A stretch of 64,000 bases of DNA from contig NZ_RHJS01000002.1 in the NCBI RefSeq assembly GCF_003885045.1, forward strand, positions 1,178,001-1,242,000, written 5' to 3'. The notes below the pieces were generated by a model, which saw nothing but the letters and a program-made list of their open reading frames with translations, did no database searches and was not told where the DNA came from. Of this stretch, positions 45,422 through 54,007 are shown one piece after another. The DNA comes from Schaedlerella arabinosiphila (lineage in GTDB: Bacteria > Bacillota > Clostridia > Lachnospirales > Lachnospiraceae). Both the position numbers and the translations under genes were made by a program. The first letter of the stretch is position 1; each line of letters starts with the position of its first letter.

Positions 45422-45506
45422 GATCCGGATATTCGAAGGGCAGCCGGATATTTCAAAAGTATATGGCTGTGAATAATAACAGAATATTCAAAAATCCGGC
45501 ATAGCA

Positions 45507-45540
45507 AAAGCCGGGAATCTGTTCATAGGTTCCCGGCTTT
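45507..45540. terminator. Bidirectional terminator between convergent genes
   Basis: Stem AAAGCCGGGAA / TTCCCGGCTTT with a 12-nt loop. Both sides carry a short T-run (CTTTAGTT on plus, CTTTTGC on minus). Lies between the HAD gene and the ABC ATPase gene. Confidence 0.7.
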
Positions 45541-45591
45541 AGTTAAGGTCTTATTTACGCATTGTGCCCTGTTTGTAAACTCTTTTTTTCA

Positions 45592-46227
45592 TCACATGTC
45601 CCTCTCTTTCAAATGTCCCCGTTTGATCTCCAGCACCACGTCCGCCTGATTTGCTACCACGCCAGAATGTGTCACGACCACCACGCATTTTCCGAACCCA
45701 TGGGCGCTCTCTTTCAAAATGGCCGTGATCTCCTCGGCGGTATCGGCGTCCAGGTTTCCGGTCGGCTCGTCTGCCAGAATGACCGGGGCATTGGAGGCCA
45801 GGGCGCGCGCAATCGCCACCCGCTGCTGCTGTCCGCCGGACAGTTTCAGCACATTACGCTGTGCTTCATCTTTTGTAAGCCCCAGCCGTTCTAAAATGGG
45901 GGCGGCGTCCAGCTTGGCGGTGAGCCGCACATTCTCAAGGGGCGTCATGTAATCAATCAGGTTGTAGCTCTGAAAAATCAGCGAGATATGGTTTTTTCGG
46001 TGATGTTCCAAGCCCTTTGCCGTTATGTCCCCGCCGTCAAACAGGACGCTGCCCTGTGTTGGCACATCCAGCCCGCCCAACAGGGACAGCAGCGTAGTCT
46101 TGCCAGACCCGGACGGGCCGAGGATGGCGTACATTTTCCCGGTTTCCAGCGACCCGCTGATGTTCTGCAAAACCGCCTTGCCCTTTTCATAGGCGTAAGA
46201 AACATTTTTCAATTCCAGTGTAAACAT
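45592..46227 (-). CDS. ABC transporter ATP-binding protein (MacB/LolD type)
   Basis: A 211-residue ABC ATPase. Seen: Walker [12 protein letters not shown] near residue 38, the Q-loop [18 protein letters not shown], signature [15 protein letters not shown] and Walker [22 protein letters not shown] precedes ATG 46227. It pairs with the FtsX-like permease 14 nt upstream. With the adjacent two-component system this resembles peptide-antibiotic sensing and detoxification modules. Confidence 0.92.
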   Translation of the reverse strand: MFTLELKNVSYAYEKGKAVLQNISGSLETGKMYAILGPSGSGKTTLLSLLGGLDVPTQGSVLFDGGDITAKGLEHHRKNHISLIFQSYNLIDYMTPLENVRLTAKLDAAPILERLGLTKDEAQRNVLKLSGGQQQRVAIARALASNAPVILADEPTGNLDADTAEEITAILKESAHGFGKCVVVVTHSGVVANQADVVLEIKRGHLKERDM

Positions 46228-46240
46228 AATCGTCCCTCCT

Positions 46241-47677
46241 TCAGCTCATTTTCGACAGGATTTCACGGGGATTCAGCCGCATGACCATGATAGACGATGC
46301 GCTGACGGCCACAATGATAATGGCAAGGCCAATCAGGCAGAGCTGTGCAAGGTGATCCAGCCCAACGGACACCTGGATGCCGTCCTCCGTGGGCAGGGTT
46401 TTTTGAATAAGGTTATCTGCACCTGCATCAACCGCAGCGGCGGCAGTTACAAGGTCGTTATCGTCCTCCGGCTCCGTCTGCATACTCCGCTCCAGCAGGT
46501 GGTTGCCGATCTGCCCCGCTACTGCGTTGCTGGTGAAGTAGGACAGGCCAAAGGCGAGGACGGCGATCAGCAGCACCTCAATCAAATACTGCCCGATGAT
46601 GGCCGTTTTTTTGATCCCCACGGACAGGAACACGCCGATTTCATGGATGCGGGTCTTTGTCCAAAGGGTCAAAATCAGGGCCAGAATGATGGCGCTGACA
46701 ACAATAATCACCACCAGCAGGGTCATGACCAATTCATTCAGCGTAGCCAGCGGAGCGGCGGCGTTTTCGTAGGTTTCATTGTCAATCTCAACGGTAAAGG
46801 CTTTCCAGTCGATACCCGGCAGGGCTTTTACATCGGCCACCACCTGCGCCATGTCCTGCGGGTCGGATATGGTGACATGGAGGGCGGAAAAGCCGTAGTT
46901 GATTTCTCCGCCGTCAAATTCTTTCGAGGTCTGCAAGTCTACAAATATCCGGTTCTGGATTTTATCGTAGGTAGTGACGGTTTCGCCAAACTGCTCCACC
47001 GCGTTCGGGGTAAACAGCCCGACGATCTGTACCTTGATTTCCTGCCCGGTAAAACCCTGATCTTCCACGCTGTAACTGAGGGCGGTAAGATCGTCCCCAA
47101 TTTTCAGCTCGTTCCGCTCTGCCAAGTCCTGGCTGATGATTGCCGCATGGGTATCATCGGCGGAGATATGCCGCCCCTCTGCCAACGTCAGTGTGCCGGT
47201 GGTGAAAAGTTCATCATCCTCCGTGCTGCAGACGCCCAGCACCTTTGTATAGCCCTGATACTTCGCATCTGTTGAAATCGTGCCGGGGAAAAGGGAAAGT
47301 CCATCAAACGGCAAAAGATTGTCCTGCCTTGCACTGCAATACTTTACGCCGGAAAGACCTTTGATTGCCGCAATGTTCTCCGGGGTAAGCTGTACGGTGG
47401 AATACATGAGAAAACTGCTTGATGTCTTGCCGGTTTCCTCGTCCACTTCGTCTTTGACGGGTTCTTTCACTACATAAGGGCTATTGCTCCAATCCACGAA
47501 AACGTCAAATTTGCCGCCCAGGCTCTGCCGCAAATCAAATTGTACGGCCTCGGATGCTTTCCAGATGGAAAGCCCTGTCAGGACAAAGGTTGCCATAATC
47601 ATCAGAATAGTGAACAGGAGAATGGTTTTCCCTCGTTTTCGTGTGACGTATAGAAACGCCCTCTTGAAAATGCTCAT
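46241..47677 (-). CDS. FtsX/MacB-type ABC transporter permease
   Basis: A 478-residue membrane protein. TM1 is at about residues 17-36 (TILLFTILMIMATFVLTGL); a large extracytoplasmic domain follows to about residue 300; three more hydrophobic segments are in the last third (LVMTLLVVIIVVSAIILALIL near residue 315; VLLIAVLAFGLSYFTS; and LCLIGLAIIIVAVSASSIMV at the end). This is the MacB/FtsX layout, which couples ATP hydrolysis to extracytoplasmic work rather than classic import. ATG 47677 is chosen because GGAGG lies 9 nt upstream. It is transcribed with the ATPase and downstream of the HK/RR pair. Substrate unknown. Confidence 0.87.
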   Translation of the reverse strand: MSIFKRAFLYVTRKRGKTILLFTILMIMATFVLTGLSIWKASEAVQFDLRQSLGGKFDVFVDWSNSPYVVKEPVKDEVDEETGKTSSSFLMYSTVQLTPENIAAIKGLSGVKYCSARQDNLLPFDGLSLFPGTISTDAKYQGYTKVLGVCSTEDDELFTTGTLTLAEGRHISADDTHAAIISQDLAERNELKIGDDLTALSYSVEDQGFTGQEIKVQIVGLFTPNAVEQFGETVTTYDKIQNRIFVDLQTSKEFDGGEINYGFSALHVTISDPQDMAQVVADVKALPGIDWKAFTVEIDNETYENAAAPLATLNELVMTLLVVIIVVSAIILALILTLWTKTRIHEIGVFLSVGIKKTAIIGQYLIEVLLIAVLAFGLSYFTSNAVAGQIGNHLLERSMQTEPEDDNDLVTAAAAVDAGADNLIQKTLPTEDGIQVSVGLDHLAQLCLIGLAIIIVAVSASSIMVMRLNPREILSKMS

Positions 47678-47813
47678 GGTTCGATACCTCCATATCGTGA
47701 TGCTGTTCTTCCGAACGCACCCGCAGAATAACACCCCAATGTGGAATGGGGATGAAACGTATATGGAATTTTTCTGGAAATGAAAAACTCCCCGGCCAGG
47801 GAGTTTTCCGTAT

Positions 47814-48911
47814 TTATAGCTGAATTGTAAAACACATCCCAGGCGGAGAATTCATGGGCACAAAGGAATAGGGGATATTCATAGAGGTCAAGAGCGTATC
47901 CACGATATAGAGGCCCAGGCCGTTGCCGCCGCTTATCCGGCTTCGGGAGAAGTCTGGACGGTAGAATGGCTCAAACAGACGGCGGATTTCATCGTCAGGG
48001 ATAGGCCTGCACTCATTTTCTACCATGAGACTGCGCCCTTCCATGCAGACGGAAACGGCTTTCCCGGCCTCCGTATAGGTGACAGCGTTTGCGAGAACAT
48101 TTGATACCGCCTTGCTAAACCGACCAGCCGGAAGTTTCGCGGGAAATTGTTCTGGCAAATCAAGTGAGAAGGTGATCTGATGTGCTGCCGCAATCATCTG
48201 ATACGGTGCACACAGTTCCGCCATCAGTTCCGCTATGTCAATCGGTTTCGCTGGTTCATCGGTGGTGTTCAGCCTGGAGGTTTCCAAAATTTCATGTACC
48301 ATCCCTGAAAGCTGCTCCACCATTTCTTTACACTCCGGGAGATAGGCAGCATAATCCTGATACTTCCCAACGCCTAAAATCATATTTTCCAGGGTGGCGT
48401 TCAGAGCCGTCACAGGGGTTTTCAGTTCATGGGATGCCGCCCGCAGGAAGTCAACCTTGGTCTGCTCCATATCACGCACAGCGTCCTTTTCCCGCTCTAA
48501 ATGTTCAATCGTGGATAGTAAATCAGAATATAGATCATTGACGTTTCGCGCCAGCGTACCAATTTCATCCTTTGTATGAATCGGGCAGTTCACCCCATGG
48601 TCTAATTTCATCATCTGCTCGGTTGCCGCCGAAATCTTCTTGATAGGGTCAGCAATCGCTTTAGAAAACAGGAGAGAGCAGACAACGGAAATCAGCAAAG
48701 AACAGCTCAAAGAGACGGGCAGGGCCTTTTCTACTGCCTCGGTCACAAATTGCTCCTGTCTGATGCTGACAACAACATCATCCGGGGTACTCACCGCAAG
48801 CTGCAACCGTGGGGCAAGGAGATAGATCAGCCCATGTGTGACAACAACGACAAAGAGCATGATACTCATGGTATACAGAAATATTTTTGGAAATAATTTT
48901 AATCGTTTCAT
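47814..48911 (-). CDS. Membrane sensor histidine kinase
   Basis: A 365-residue kinase. TM1 is at about residues 11-33, a short extracytoplasmic loop follows, TM2 at about 60-80, then HAMP (IKKISAATEQMMKLDHGVN). The phospho-acceptor is in the H-box SHELKTPVTALNATLENM. The N-box NVLANAVTYTEAGK and G-box NGLGLYIVDTLL are present. It overlaps the response-regulator stop by 4 nt. It should control the ABC pair just downstream in response to an envelope signal. Confidence 0.9.
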   Translation of the reverse strand: MKRLKLFPKIFLYTMSIMLFVVVVTHGLIYLLAPRLQLAVSTPDDVVVSIRQEQFVTEAVEKALPVSLSCSLLISVVCSLLFSKAIADPIKKISAATEQMMKLDHGVNCPIHTKDEIGTLARNVNDLYSDLLSTIEHLEREKDAVRDMEQTKVDFLRAASHELKTPVTALNATLENMILGVGKYQDYAAYLPECKEMVEQLSGMVHEILETSRLNTTDEPAKPIDIAELMAELCAPYQMIAAAHQITFSLDLPEQFPAKLPAGRFSKAVSNVLANAVTYTEAGKAVSVCMEGRSLMVENECRPIPDDEIRRLFEPFYRPDFSRSRISGGNGLGLYIVDTLLTSMNIPYSFVPMNSPPGMCFTIQL

Positions 48912-49573
48912 GGCTGTACCTCGTATTTATAACCGATCCCCTTAACTGTTACGATACAGTCAAGTCGCAGCTTCTTCCGCAGATTTTTGATGTAGGTGTC
49001 CACGGTTCGGTCGATGATCGGGTAGTCAGCCCCCCATAGTTCGTCCAAAATCTGCGAACGGGTCAGCACCAGCCCTTTATGCTCCACCAGCAGTCGGAGC
49101 AGATCAATTTCCTTGGGCGTGATGTCGATTTTTCCGGTGCTGTCGCTGGCGGTGTAGCCGGAGAAATTGATGGTCACATCACCAAAGGTTATAGTTTGGG
49201 GTAACGGGGCCTGTCCACTTCGCCGCAAGAGAGCGGTGATCCGCCTCCCCAGCAGTACCATAGAAAAGGGTTTTGTCATATAATCGTCAGCCTGCTCGTC
49301 AAAACTCATGACCTGGGTATATTCGTCCTCAATAGCAGTGAGCATCAGAACGGGTGTTGTGCTTGTCCGCCGTATCTCGTGCAGGACGGACAGGCCGCTG
49401 ACATGGGGCAGCATAATGTCCAGCACAACAAGATCGATGCTGTTCTCACGGAAAAACTGTAACGCATCCCCGCCATCATAGGCCGGGATAACCTTGTGGC
49501 CTGCGGGCTTTAGGTATTCACAAATTGCATCGTTGGTCTTGCGGTCGTCCTCAACTACTAATAGTGTTGCCAT
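48908..49573 (-). CDS. OmpR/PhoB-family response regulator
   Basis: A 221-residue regulator with a receiver domain (TLLVVEDDRKTND; phospho-Asp in DLVVLDIMLP; KPFSMVLLGRR) and a C-terminal winged helix (IDLLRLLVEHKGLVLTRSQILDELWG, VDTYIKNLRKKL). ATG 49573 is chosen over a long in-frame extension to 49933 because CAAGGAGG ends 8 nt upstream. First gene of the operon; coupled to the kinase by ATGA overlap. Orientation and neighbours suggest it activates the MacB-type transporter genes. Confidence 0.93.
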   Translation of the reverse strand: MATLLVVEDDRKTNDAICEYLKPAGHKVIPAYDGGDALQFFRENSIDLVVLDIMLPHVSGLSVLHEIRRTSTTPVLMLTAIEDEYTQVMSFDEQADDYMTKPFSMVLLGRRITALLRRSGQAPLPQTITFGDVTINFSGYTASDSTGKIDITPKEIDLLRLLVEHKGLVLTRSQILDELWGADYPIIDRTVDTYIKNLRKKLRLDCIVTVKGIGYKYEVQP

Positions 49574-49662
49574 TGTAGCACCTCCTTGGGGACAGTGTAG
49601 CATGGGAATGTGGAATGGGTATGAAATTTTCTCCATTTTCCCGGAAGCCCTGGAGGAGAGCC

Positions 49663-50340
49663 TTAGATATTCTCCGTATATCGACAGTCCGGATACCCGC
49701 TGCATCCCCAGAAGTCTCCGAATTTTCCACTGCGTTTTTTCAAAAGCTGGCCGCACCTGGGGCAGGTTTTTAGATTTTGCGCAGCCTTCGGAGAGGAGAG
49801 CTCCTGGCCCAGCTTTTCGAAAATCTTCTGATTCATGCTGCAGTCGGCAAGGGCACGGTGGGCCCCGTCTGTGGAAATATGGTAATAAGAGGCCAGGTCC
49901 GTCAGCTTGTAGTTGGAAAGCTGGGGCAGGCACTGTCTGGCCAGGGGCAGCGTGTCGATGTAATCATTTGCAAGGGTCTTTCCCCAGTATTTTTCCGCGT
50001 CACGCCAGAGAAACCTCATGTCAAAGGTATGGATGTTGTGTCCCACCAAAATCCGGTCTCCGATAAACGCGTCAAAATCAGCCAGCGCTTTTTCAAATAA
50101 GGGCGCCTGCGCTACCATGTCGTCATAGATATGATTCACTTTTGAGGCATGATAGGGGATGGGTCTCTCCGGATTCACCAGCGTTGAAAATTCATCCGCG
50201 GTTCTGCCGTTTTGCACCAGGATCGCAGAGATCTCGATGACCGCATCATTGACCGCGCTGGTTCCGGTGGTCTCCAGGTCGAAAACTACATAGTCTGCCG
50301 TATATTGATTCCGTTTCTTTCCTCTTTTGTCTCCAAGCAT
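49663..50340 (-). CDS. 3'-5' exonuclease (DnaQ-like) with C-terminal zinc ribbon
   Basis: A 225-residue DEDDh exonuclease. The motifs are VFDLETTG (Asp21, Glu23), GHNIHTFDMRFL and HRALADCSMNQ. The C-terminal tail is a topoisomerase-type zinc ribbon (CPRCGQLL and CSGYPDC) that probably helps DNA binding. ATG 50340 is used since GGAGG sits 11 nt upstream; the in-frame TTG at 50361 is weaker. Free-standing; a DNA-repair or proofreading accessory role is likely. Confidence 0.88.
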   Translation of the reverse strand: MLGDKRGKKRNQYTADYVVFDLETTGTSAVNDAVIEISAILVQNGRTADEFSTLVNPERPIPYHASKVNHIYDDMVAQAPLFEKALADFDAFIGDRILVGHNIHTFDMRFLWRDAEKYWGKTLANDYIDTLPLARQCLPQLSNYKLTDLASYYHISTDGAHRALADCSMNQKIFEKLGQELSSPKAAQNLKTCPRCGQLLKKRSGKFGDFWGCSGYPDCRYTENI

Positions 50341-50516
50341 GTTTCTCTTTTCCTCCGCCAATGTATGTGGTGCGCAGTTAGGATTTGCAGTAACGGCGCA
50401 TATTGCAGCAGGTCCTGAACCGCTGCACAGATTTCATTATAACAGAACTTTTCGTGCCGCGCCATATGTTTGTGGCTGCCGCCGATTGTACCGGAGAAGC
50501 CCCCTTTGAACTGTGA

Positions 50517-51476
50517 TTATCTAAGATAAATATAGACAAAATATATGGCATACATCAACAGGAAGACGAACCCCTCTTTTTTGGAGAGCACCCCCTTGCT
50601 CCTGGTAAATACATAAGCAATGCCGCTCATAACGATCAGGAGCAGCATATCAAAGATGGCTTCTCCATCGACTGTGATGGGGGAGATGGCCGCGCTCATT
50701 CCCAGGATCAGAAGGATATTGAAAATATTGGAGCCGACCACATTTCCAAGAGCCAGGTCATTTTCACCCTTTTGGGCGGCGACCATGGAGGTGACAAGCT
50801 CCGGCAGGGAGGTTCCCATGGCGACGATGGTGAGCCCGATGAAGGACTGGCTCAGCCCATACTGCAGGGCGATCTCGCATGCGCTGTCCACGACCAGATC
50901 TCCGCCCAGGATGATTCCGGCCAGCCCGACGAGGACAAGAAGGACGCTTTTCAGGGGGGACATGGTTTCGTAATCCTCCCCGGATTCATCGGTTCGGGCC
51001 TTCAAAGCGCCTCTGACCTGTGAAACTAAAAAGACAAGGAATAAGACCAGAAGCGCCAATCCGTCGATCCGATCCAGATGAAAGCTGCCTGTGCCGTCGA
51101 AGAGTCCGCCGAAGGACAGGCCGGTGCAAAGCAGTGCAAGTACGGCCGTGATGAGGATGGAAAAAGGAAATTCCTTTTTCAGGACAGTGGGGCTTGCCTT
51201 CAGGGGACGGATCACAGAGCTGAAGCCAAGTACAATCAGAAGATTGAAAATATTGGAGCCCAGCACATTGCTCACGGCCAGTCCATTCTGCCCCTTGAGA
51301 GCGGCGGTGACGCTGACAGAGGCTTCGGGCATGCTGGTCCCGAACGCGACCACAGTCAGCCCGATGATGATCGTCGGGATCTTCAAAAGCTTTGCCGCGC
51401 TGGAGCTCCCGTCTACAAAAAAATCCGCGCCTTTGATCAACAATACAAATCCCAGAACTAAAAATACATATACCAT
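50517..51476 (-). CDS. CaCA-family cation exchanger (YrbG-like)
   Basis: A 319-residue inner-membrane antiporter with about 10-11 hydrophobic segments in two inverted repeats. Each repeat carries the alpha-motif: GTSMPEASVSVTAALKGQNG near residue 47 and GTSLPELVTSMVAAQKGEND in the second half, with ion-binding Glu in PE. An acidic loop (ARTDESGEDYE) links the halves. GGGAGG precedes the ATG. Family members exchange Ca2+ (or other divalent ions) for Na+ or H+. The manganese-type riboswitch upstream suggests Mn2+ export. Confidence 0.88.
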   Translation of the reverse strand: MVYVFLVLGFVLLIKGADFFVDGSSSAAKLLKIPTIIIGLTVVAFGTSMPEASVSVTAALKGQNGLAVSNVLGSNIFNLLIVLGFSSVIRPLKASPTVLKKEFPFSILITAVLALLCTGLSFGGLFDGTGSFHLDRIDGLALLVLFLVFLVSQVRGALKARTDESGEDYETMSPLKSVLLVLVGLAGIILGGDLVVDSACEIALQYGLSQSFIGLTIVAMGTSLPELVTSMVAAQKGENDLALGNVVGSNIFNILLILGMSAAISPITVDGEAIFDMLLLIVMSGIAYVFTRSKGVLSKKEGFVFLLMYAIYFVYIYLR

Positions 51477-51509
51477 TTTTTTCCTCCCTTTGTCTGTGTG
51501 GCCTGCAGC

Positions 51510-51566
51510 AAAAAAAGACTTTTACTGCAGAGTTACAACTGTTATGTAATCCTGCAATAAAAGTCT
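51510..51566 (-). terminator. Riboswitch-controlled terminator
   Basis: On the minus strand AGACTTTTATTGCAG pairs with CTGCAGTAAAAGTCT (one G-T pair), followed by seven T. Its left arm is the same sequence as the 3' strand of the riboswitch P1 helix, so the two folds exclude each other. It lies about 34 nt before the exchanger start. Confidence 0.82.
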
Positions 51567-51706
51567 TGCTAATTGACAATACGAACCGGATCATATCAGG
51601 AATGAACGTGGTGACGATTTCGTATCACACTGAGAACGAAAAGGCAGGGATGTGAAAAAACAAAGGCCCTGATGTTGTTCTCAATGGAAGCTACTCCCTT
51701 TTATTG
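51555..51706 (-). ncRNA. yybP-ykoY (Mn2+) riboswitch
   Basis: The conserved GGGAGTAGC (5' side) and GCAAGACTTTT (3' side) match the yybP-ykoY core. P1 is a perfect 9-bp helix, CAATAAAAG (51706-51698) with CTTTTATTG (51563-51555). Metal binding would hold P1 closed, break the overlapping terminator and switch the exchanger on. yybP-ykoY RNAs sense Mn2+ and are known before divalent-cation exporters. Confidence 0.8.
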
Positions 51707-51755
51707 GGTATAACTGCCTGCATGGAAATGCAGGGATATCTATACCGTTGCCGCT

Positions 51756-51784
51756 AGTTTACCCTGATTCCTGCCAAATGTCAA
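51756..51784 (-). promoter_or_regulatory. Sigma-70 type promoter of the exchanger leader
   Basis: TTGACA (51784-51779), 17-bp spacer, TAAACT (51761-51756) on the minus strand, just ahead of the riboswitch. The IS66 element inserted 29 bp upstream of the -35 box. Confidence 0.7.
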
Positions 51785-51805
51785 GAAAAAAATGGAAGAG
51801 AATCG

Positions 51806-51813
51806 CTATTTTA
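51806..51813. repeat. 8-bp target duplication, left
   Basis: CTATTTTA immediately outside the left end of the IS66 element; identical to 53990-53997. Confidence 0.9.
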
Positions 51814-51944
51814 GTTACTATTCACAGTTGATTTAAACCAAAGGCTTATCCACTAGAAATTTTGAGTACAAACATAACAAGAAAATTTCTATTTAGAAAG
51901 TCGCTAAAACAATGAAAAAAATGTTGTTTTTAGTGATTTTCTTC

Positions 51945-51990
51945 TTGTATTTCATATCGGTATGTGTTATAATTAACACATACCGATATG
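51945..51990 (+). promoter_or_regulatory. Promoter inside a perfect 17-bp palindrome (IS66 genes)
   Basis: TTGTAT (51945-51950), 17-bp spacer, TATAAT (51968-51973). The -10 box lies at the centre of a perfect inverted repeat, CATATCGGTATGTGTTA (51953-51969) and its complement (51974-51990), spacer 4. A GAGGAGG follows for the accessory gene. A self-control operator or a translation-blocking hairpin are both plausible. Confidence 0.65.
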
Positions 51991-52004
51991 AGGAGGAATA
52001 TTAT

Positions 52005-52319
52005 ATGAGCATTGTTTATCAGACGGACAAAAGATCTGGAATTACTTATGCTTATGAATCGAAAGCATACTGGGACAGCGAAAAAAAGCAATCCCGTTCT
52101 AAAAGAACATTGATCGGCAGGGTTGACCCGGAAACCGGCGAGATCAGAAAAACAGACGGACGATGCCGAAAAAATAGCCCTTATCAAACCGTACAGCTGA
52201 CGGAACAGGATGAAATTTTAAACCGGTTAAAAGGCATGAAGATTTCTGAGCTAAAACAGGAAATATTACGCCTGGAAATCGAGAACAGGGAACTCAGGAA
52301 TAAACTGGAATCCCAGTAA
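52005..52319 (+). CDS. IS66-associated accessory protein
   Basis: A 104-residue protein always seen beside this kind of Firmicute IS66 transposase, in my recollection. It begins SIVYQTDKRSGITYAYESKAYW with a beta-rich segment (SKRTLIGRVDPETGE), followed by a short charged helix at the end (LKQEILRLEIENRELRNKL), probably a coiled coil. ATG 52005 is chosen because GAGGAGG lies 9 nt upstream; a longer frame from 51912 would start in the promoter. Its role in transposition is unknown. Confidence 0.8.
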   Translation: MSIVYQTDKRSGITYAYESKAYWDSEKKQSRSKRTLIGRVDPETGEIRKTDGRCRKNSPYQTVQLTEQDEILNRLKGMKISELKQEILRLEIENRELRNKLESQ

Positions 52320-52336
52320 TCAAAGGAGCAGCTATC

Positions 52337-53896
52337 GTGATCTACAGTAACAGCAAACGTGTCAGCCTGGAGCGAATGTCCGCTGAAATCATAAATCTAA
52401 AAGACAGGATACAGGATTATCAGGAACGCTGCCATTCCCTCACCAATGCCCTGGCCAGATGTGAAAAATCAAAAGAAAAAATGAAAGCCGCTTATGAGGA
52501 AATGCTTTCCGAAAGAGACGCGCTCATCAAGGAACTAACAAATAAGGTGCTGCATCTTGAAGCTGTAGCGGCTCATGACGGCACAAACACGGGAATGTCT
52601 ACTGCTACTACGCCAATCAACAAGAAAAAAGTGATCCCCAATTCCAGGCGTGGAAGCAGTTTAAAAAAGGGCGGACAGCCGGGCCATGAGAAGCATGGGA
52701 TGGAAAAATTTGAAGATTCCGATATTACGGAGACCATTTCCCATGAGCTTGACCTGTCTGCTGAAACCTGTGATTTTTGTGGTGGGAAACTCATAGATAC
52801 AGGGGAGTCCATTTCAAAAGACGAATTCGATGTAGAGATCAAAGTTGTGAAACGCAGGCATGAATACCATATTTACAGTTGCGTGGACTGCGGCGCGACA
52901 GTACGCCTGCCGATTGAGAAACGTCTGAAAGAACAAAATCAATATGGAAGCCGTGTACAGGCGTTGGCCCTTTCTATGATGGCTACCGGAAATGTAGCGG
53001 TTAATAAGGCGCGTATGCTGGTCAGTGGTATGACGGACGGGCTGATGTGTCCAAGTGAAGGCTTTATCTGCAAGCTGTATAAAAGGGCCTCGGGGAATCT
53101 TCAGGCATTTATGTCTGACCTGAAAAGGGTATTGATTACAAGGGCACTCCTTTACTGGGATGACACTGTGGTCATGATACAGACGAAAAGAGCCTGTATG
53201 CGTTTTTATGGAGACGAAACGATCTCGTACTATACCGCCCATGAGCATAAGGACCTGGAGGGCATGCTTGATGACCAGATCCTTACAGCGCTCACTCCGG
53301 AAACAACGGTCATGCATGACCATAACAGGGTGAACTATAACGAACTTTTTTGTTTTCAGAACATTGAGTGCAACCAGCATCTGGAAAGAGACCTTCAAAA
53401 GATAGCGGATGATAATCCGACCCATAAATGGGCAATTGGTATGAAAGGACTGATATCATCGACAATAAAGAAGCGTAAGGATCTGATCTTGAAAGGAATA
53501 GAGTCCTTTCCGGACCAGGAGATAAAAAGTTTTAAAACGAAAGTGGAACGTTTTTTGAAGAAAGGGGATAAAGAAAACAAAAAATCCAAAAACAAGTATG
53601 CTGTTTCCTTCGAAAGGACCGTTTTGGATCGGATTGAAAAATATCAGGAGAATTATTTCAGATGGGTAGAGGATTTCCGCCTGCCGACAACAGATAATTT
53701 AAGCGAGCGAGGGCTGCGCGGAATCAAATCCCATATGAAGATCTCAGGACAATTTGACAGCGAAAAAACCGCAAAGTATTATGCGACAGTGAAGACCTAT
53801 GTGGAAACGTGCAGAAAGAATCACATAAACGAAATGGAGGCACTTTCAAGATTATGTGCCGGAGCTCCTTACACTGTTGAAGAAATCTTTGCATAA
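52337..53896 (+). CDS. IS66-family transposase (TnpC)
   Basis: A 519-residue DDE transposase. An N-terminal coiled coil spans about residues 8-75; a zinc-binding segment is CDFCGG with YSCVDCG (about 146-180). The catalytic core includes LLYWDDTVVMI (first Asp), TVMHDHNRVNYNE (second Asp) and TDNLSERGLRGIKSHMKISG (Glu), the usual IS66 spacing. Full length, no frameshift. It lies 17 nt after the accessory gene. The TnpA and TnpB genes of classic IS66 elements are absent, as in the ISBst12-like subgroup. Confidence 0.93.
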   Translation: MIYSNSKRVSLERMSAEIINLKDRIQDYQERCHSLTNALARCEKSKEKMKAAYEEMLSERDALIKELTNKVLHLEAVAAHDGTNTGMSTATTPINKKKVIPNSRRGSSLKKGGQPGHEKHGMEKFEDSDITETISHELDLSAETCDFCGGKLIDTGESISKDEFDVEIKVVKRRHEYHIYSCVDCGATVRLPIEKRLKEQNQYGSRVQALALSMMATGNVAVNKARMLVSGMTDGLMCPSEGFICKLYKRASGNLQAFMSDLKRVLITRALLYWDDTVVMIQTKRACMRFYGDETISYYTAHEHKDLEGMLDDQILTALTPETTVMHDHNRVNYNELFCFQNIECNQHLERDLQKIADDNPTHKWAIGMKGLISSTIKKRKDLILKGIESFPDQEIKSFKTKVERFLKKGDKENKKSKNKYAVSFERTVLDRIEKYQENYFRWVEDFRLPTTDNLSERGLRGIKSHMKISGQFDSEKTAKYYATVKTYVETCRKNHINEMEALSRLCAGAPYTVEEIFA

Positions 53897-53989
53897 ACTG
53901 TCAGTTCATAATACCAGCAAACCAAGAGACTATTTCAAATCCCTTGGTCTACTGGTGTTTATAATTTTAAATCGACTGTGAATAGTAAC

Positions 53990-53997
53990 CTATTTTA
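53990..53997. repeat. 8-bp target duplication, right
   Basis: CTATTTTA immediately outside the right end of the IS66 element; identical to 51806-51813. Confidence 0.9.
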
Positions 53998-54007
53998 CTG
54001 GTTGGAT

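Larger units (their letters stand above)
51814..53989 (+). mobile_element. Complete IS66-family insertion sequence
   Basis: 2176 bp. Terminal inverted repeats start GTTACTATTCACAG on the left (51814) and end CTGTGAATAGTAAC on the right (53989); over the outer 24 bp only one position differs. Flanked by perfect 8-bp duplications, the size typical for IS66. It carries a 104-residue accessory gene and a 519-residue transposase, both intact, so it looks recent and probably active. It lies between the exchanger promoter and the AraC gene at 54008. Confidence 0.93.

Noticed and set aside
45467-45480. CTGTGAATAATAAC as an IS66 remnant
   Set aside because: A 14-bp AT-rich match with one difference could be chance; no other element parts are near.
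49574-49933. N-terminal extension of the response regulator
   Set aside because: The extra 120 residues have no domain character and the perfect AAGGAGG site belongs to ATG 49573.
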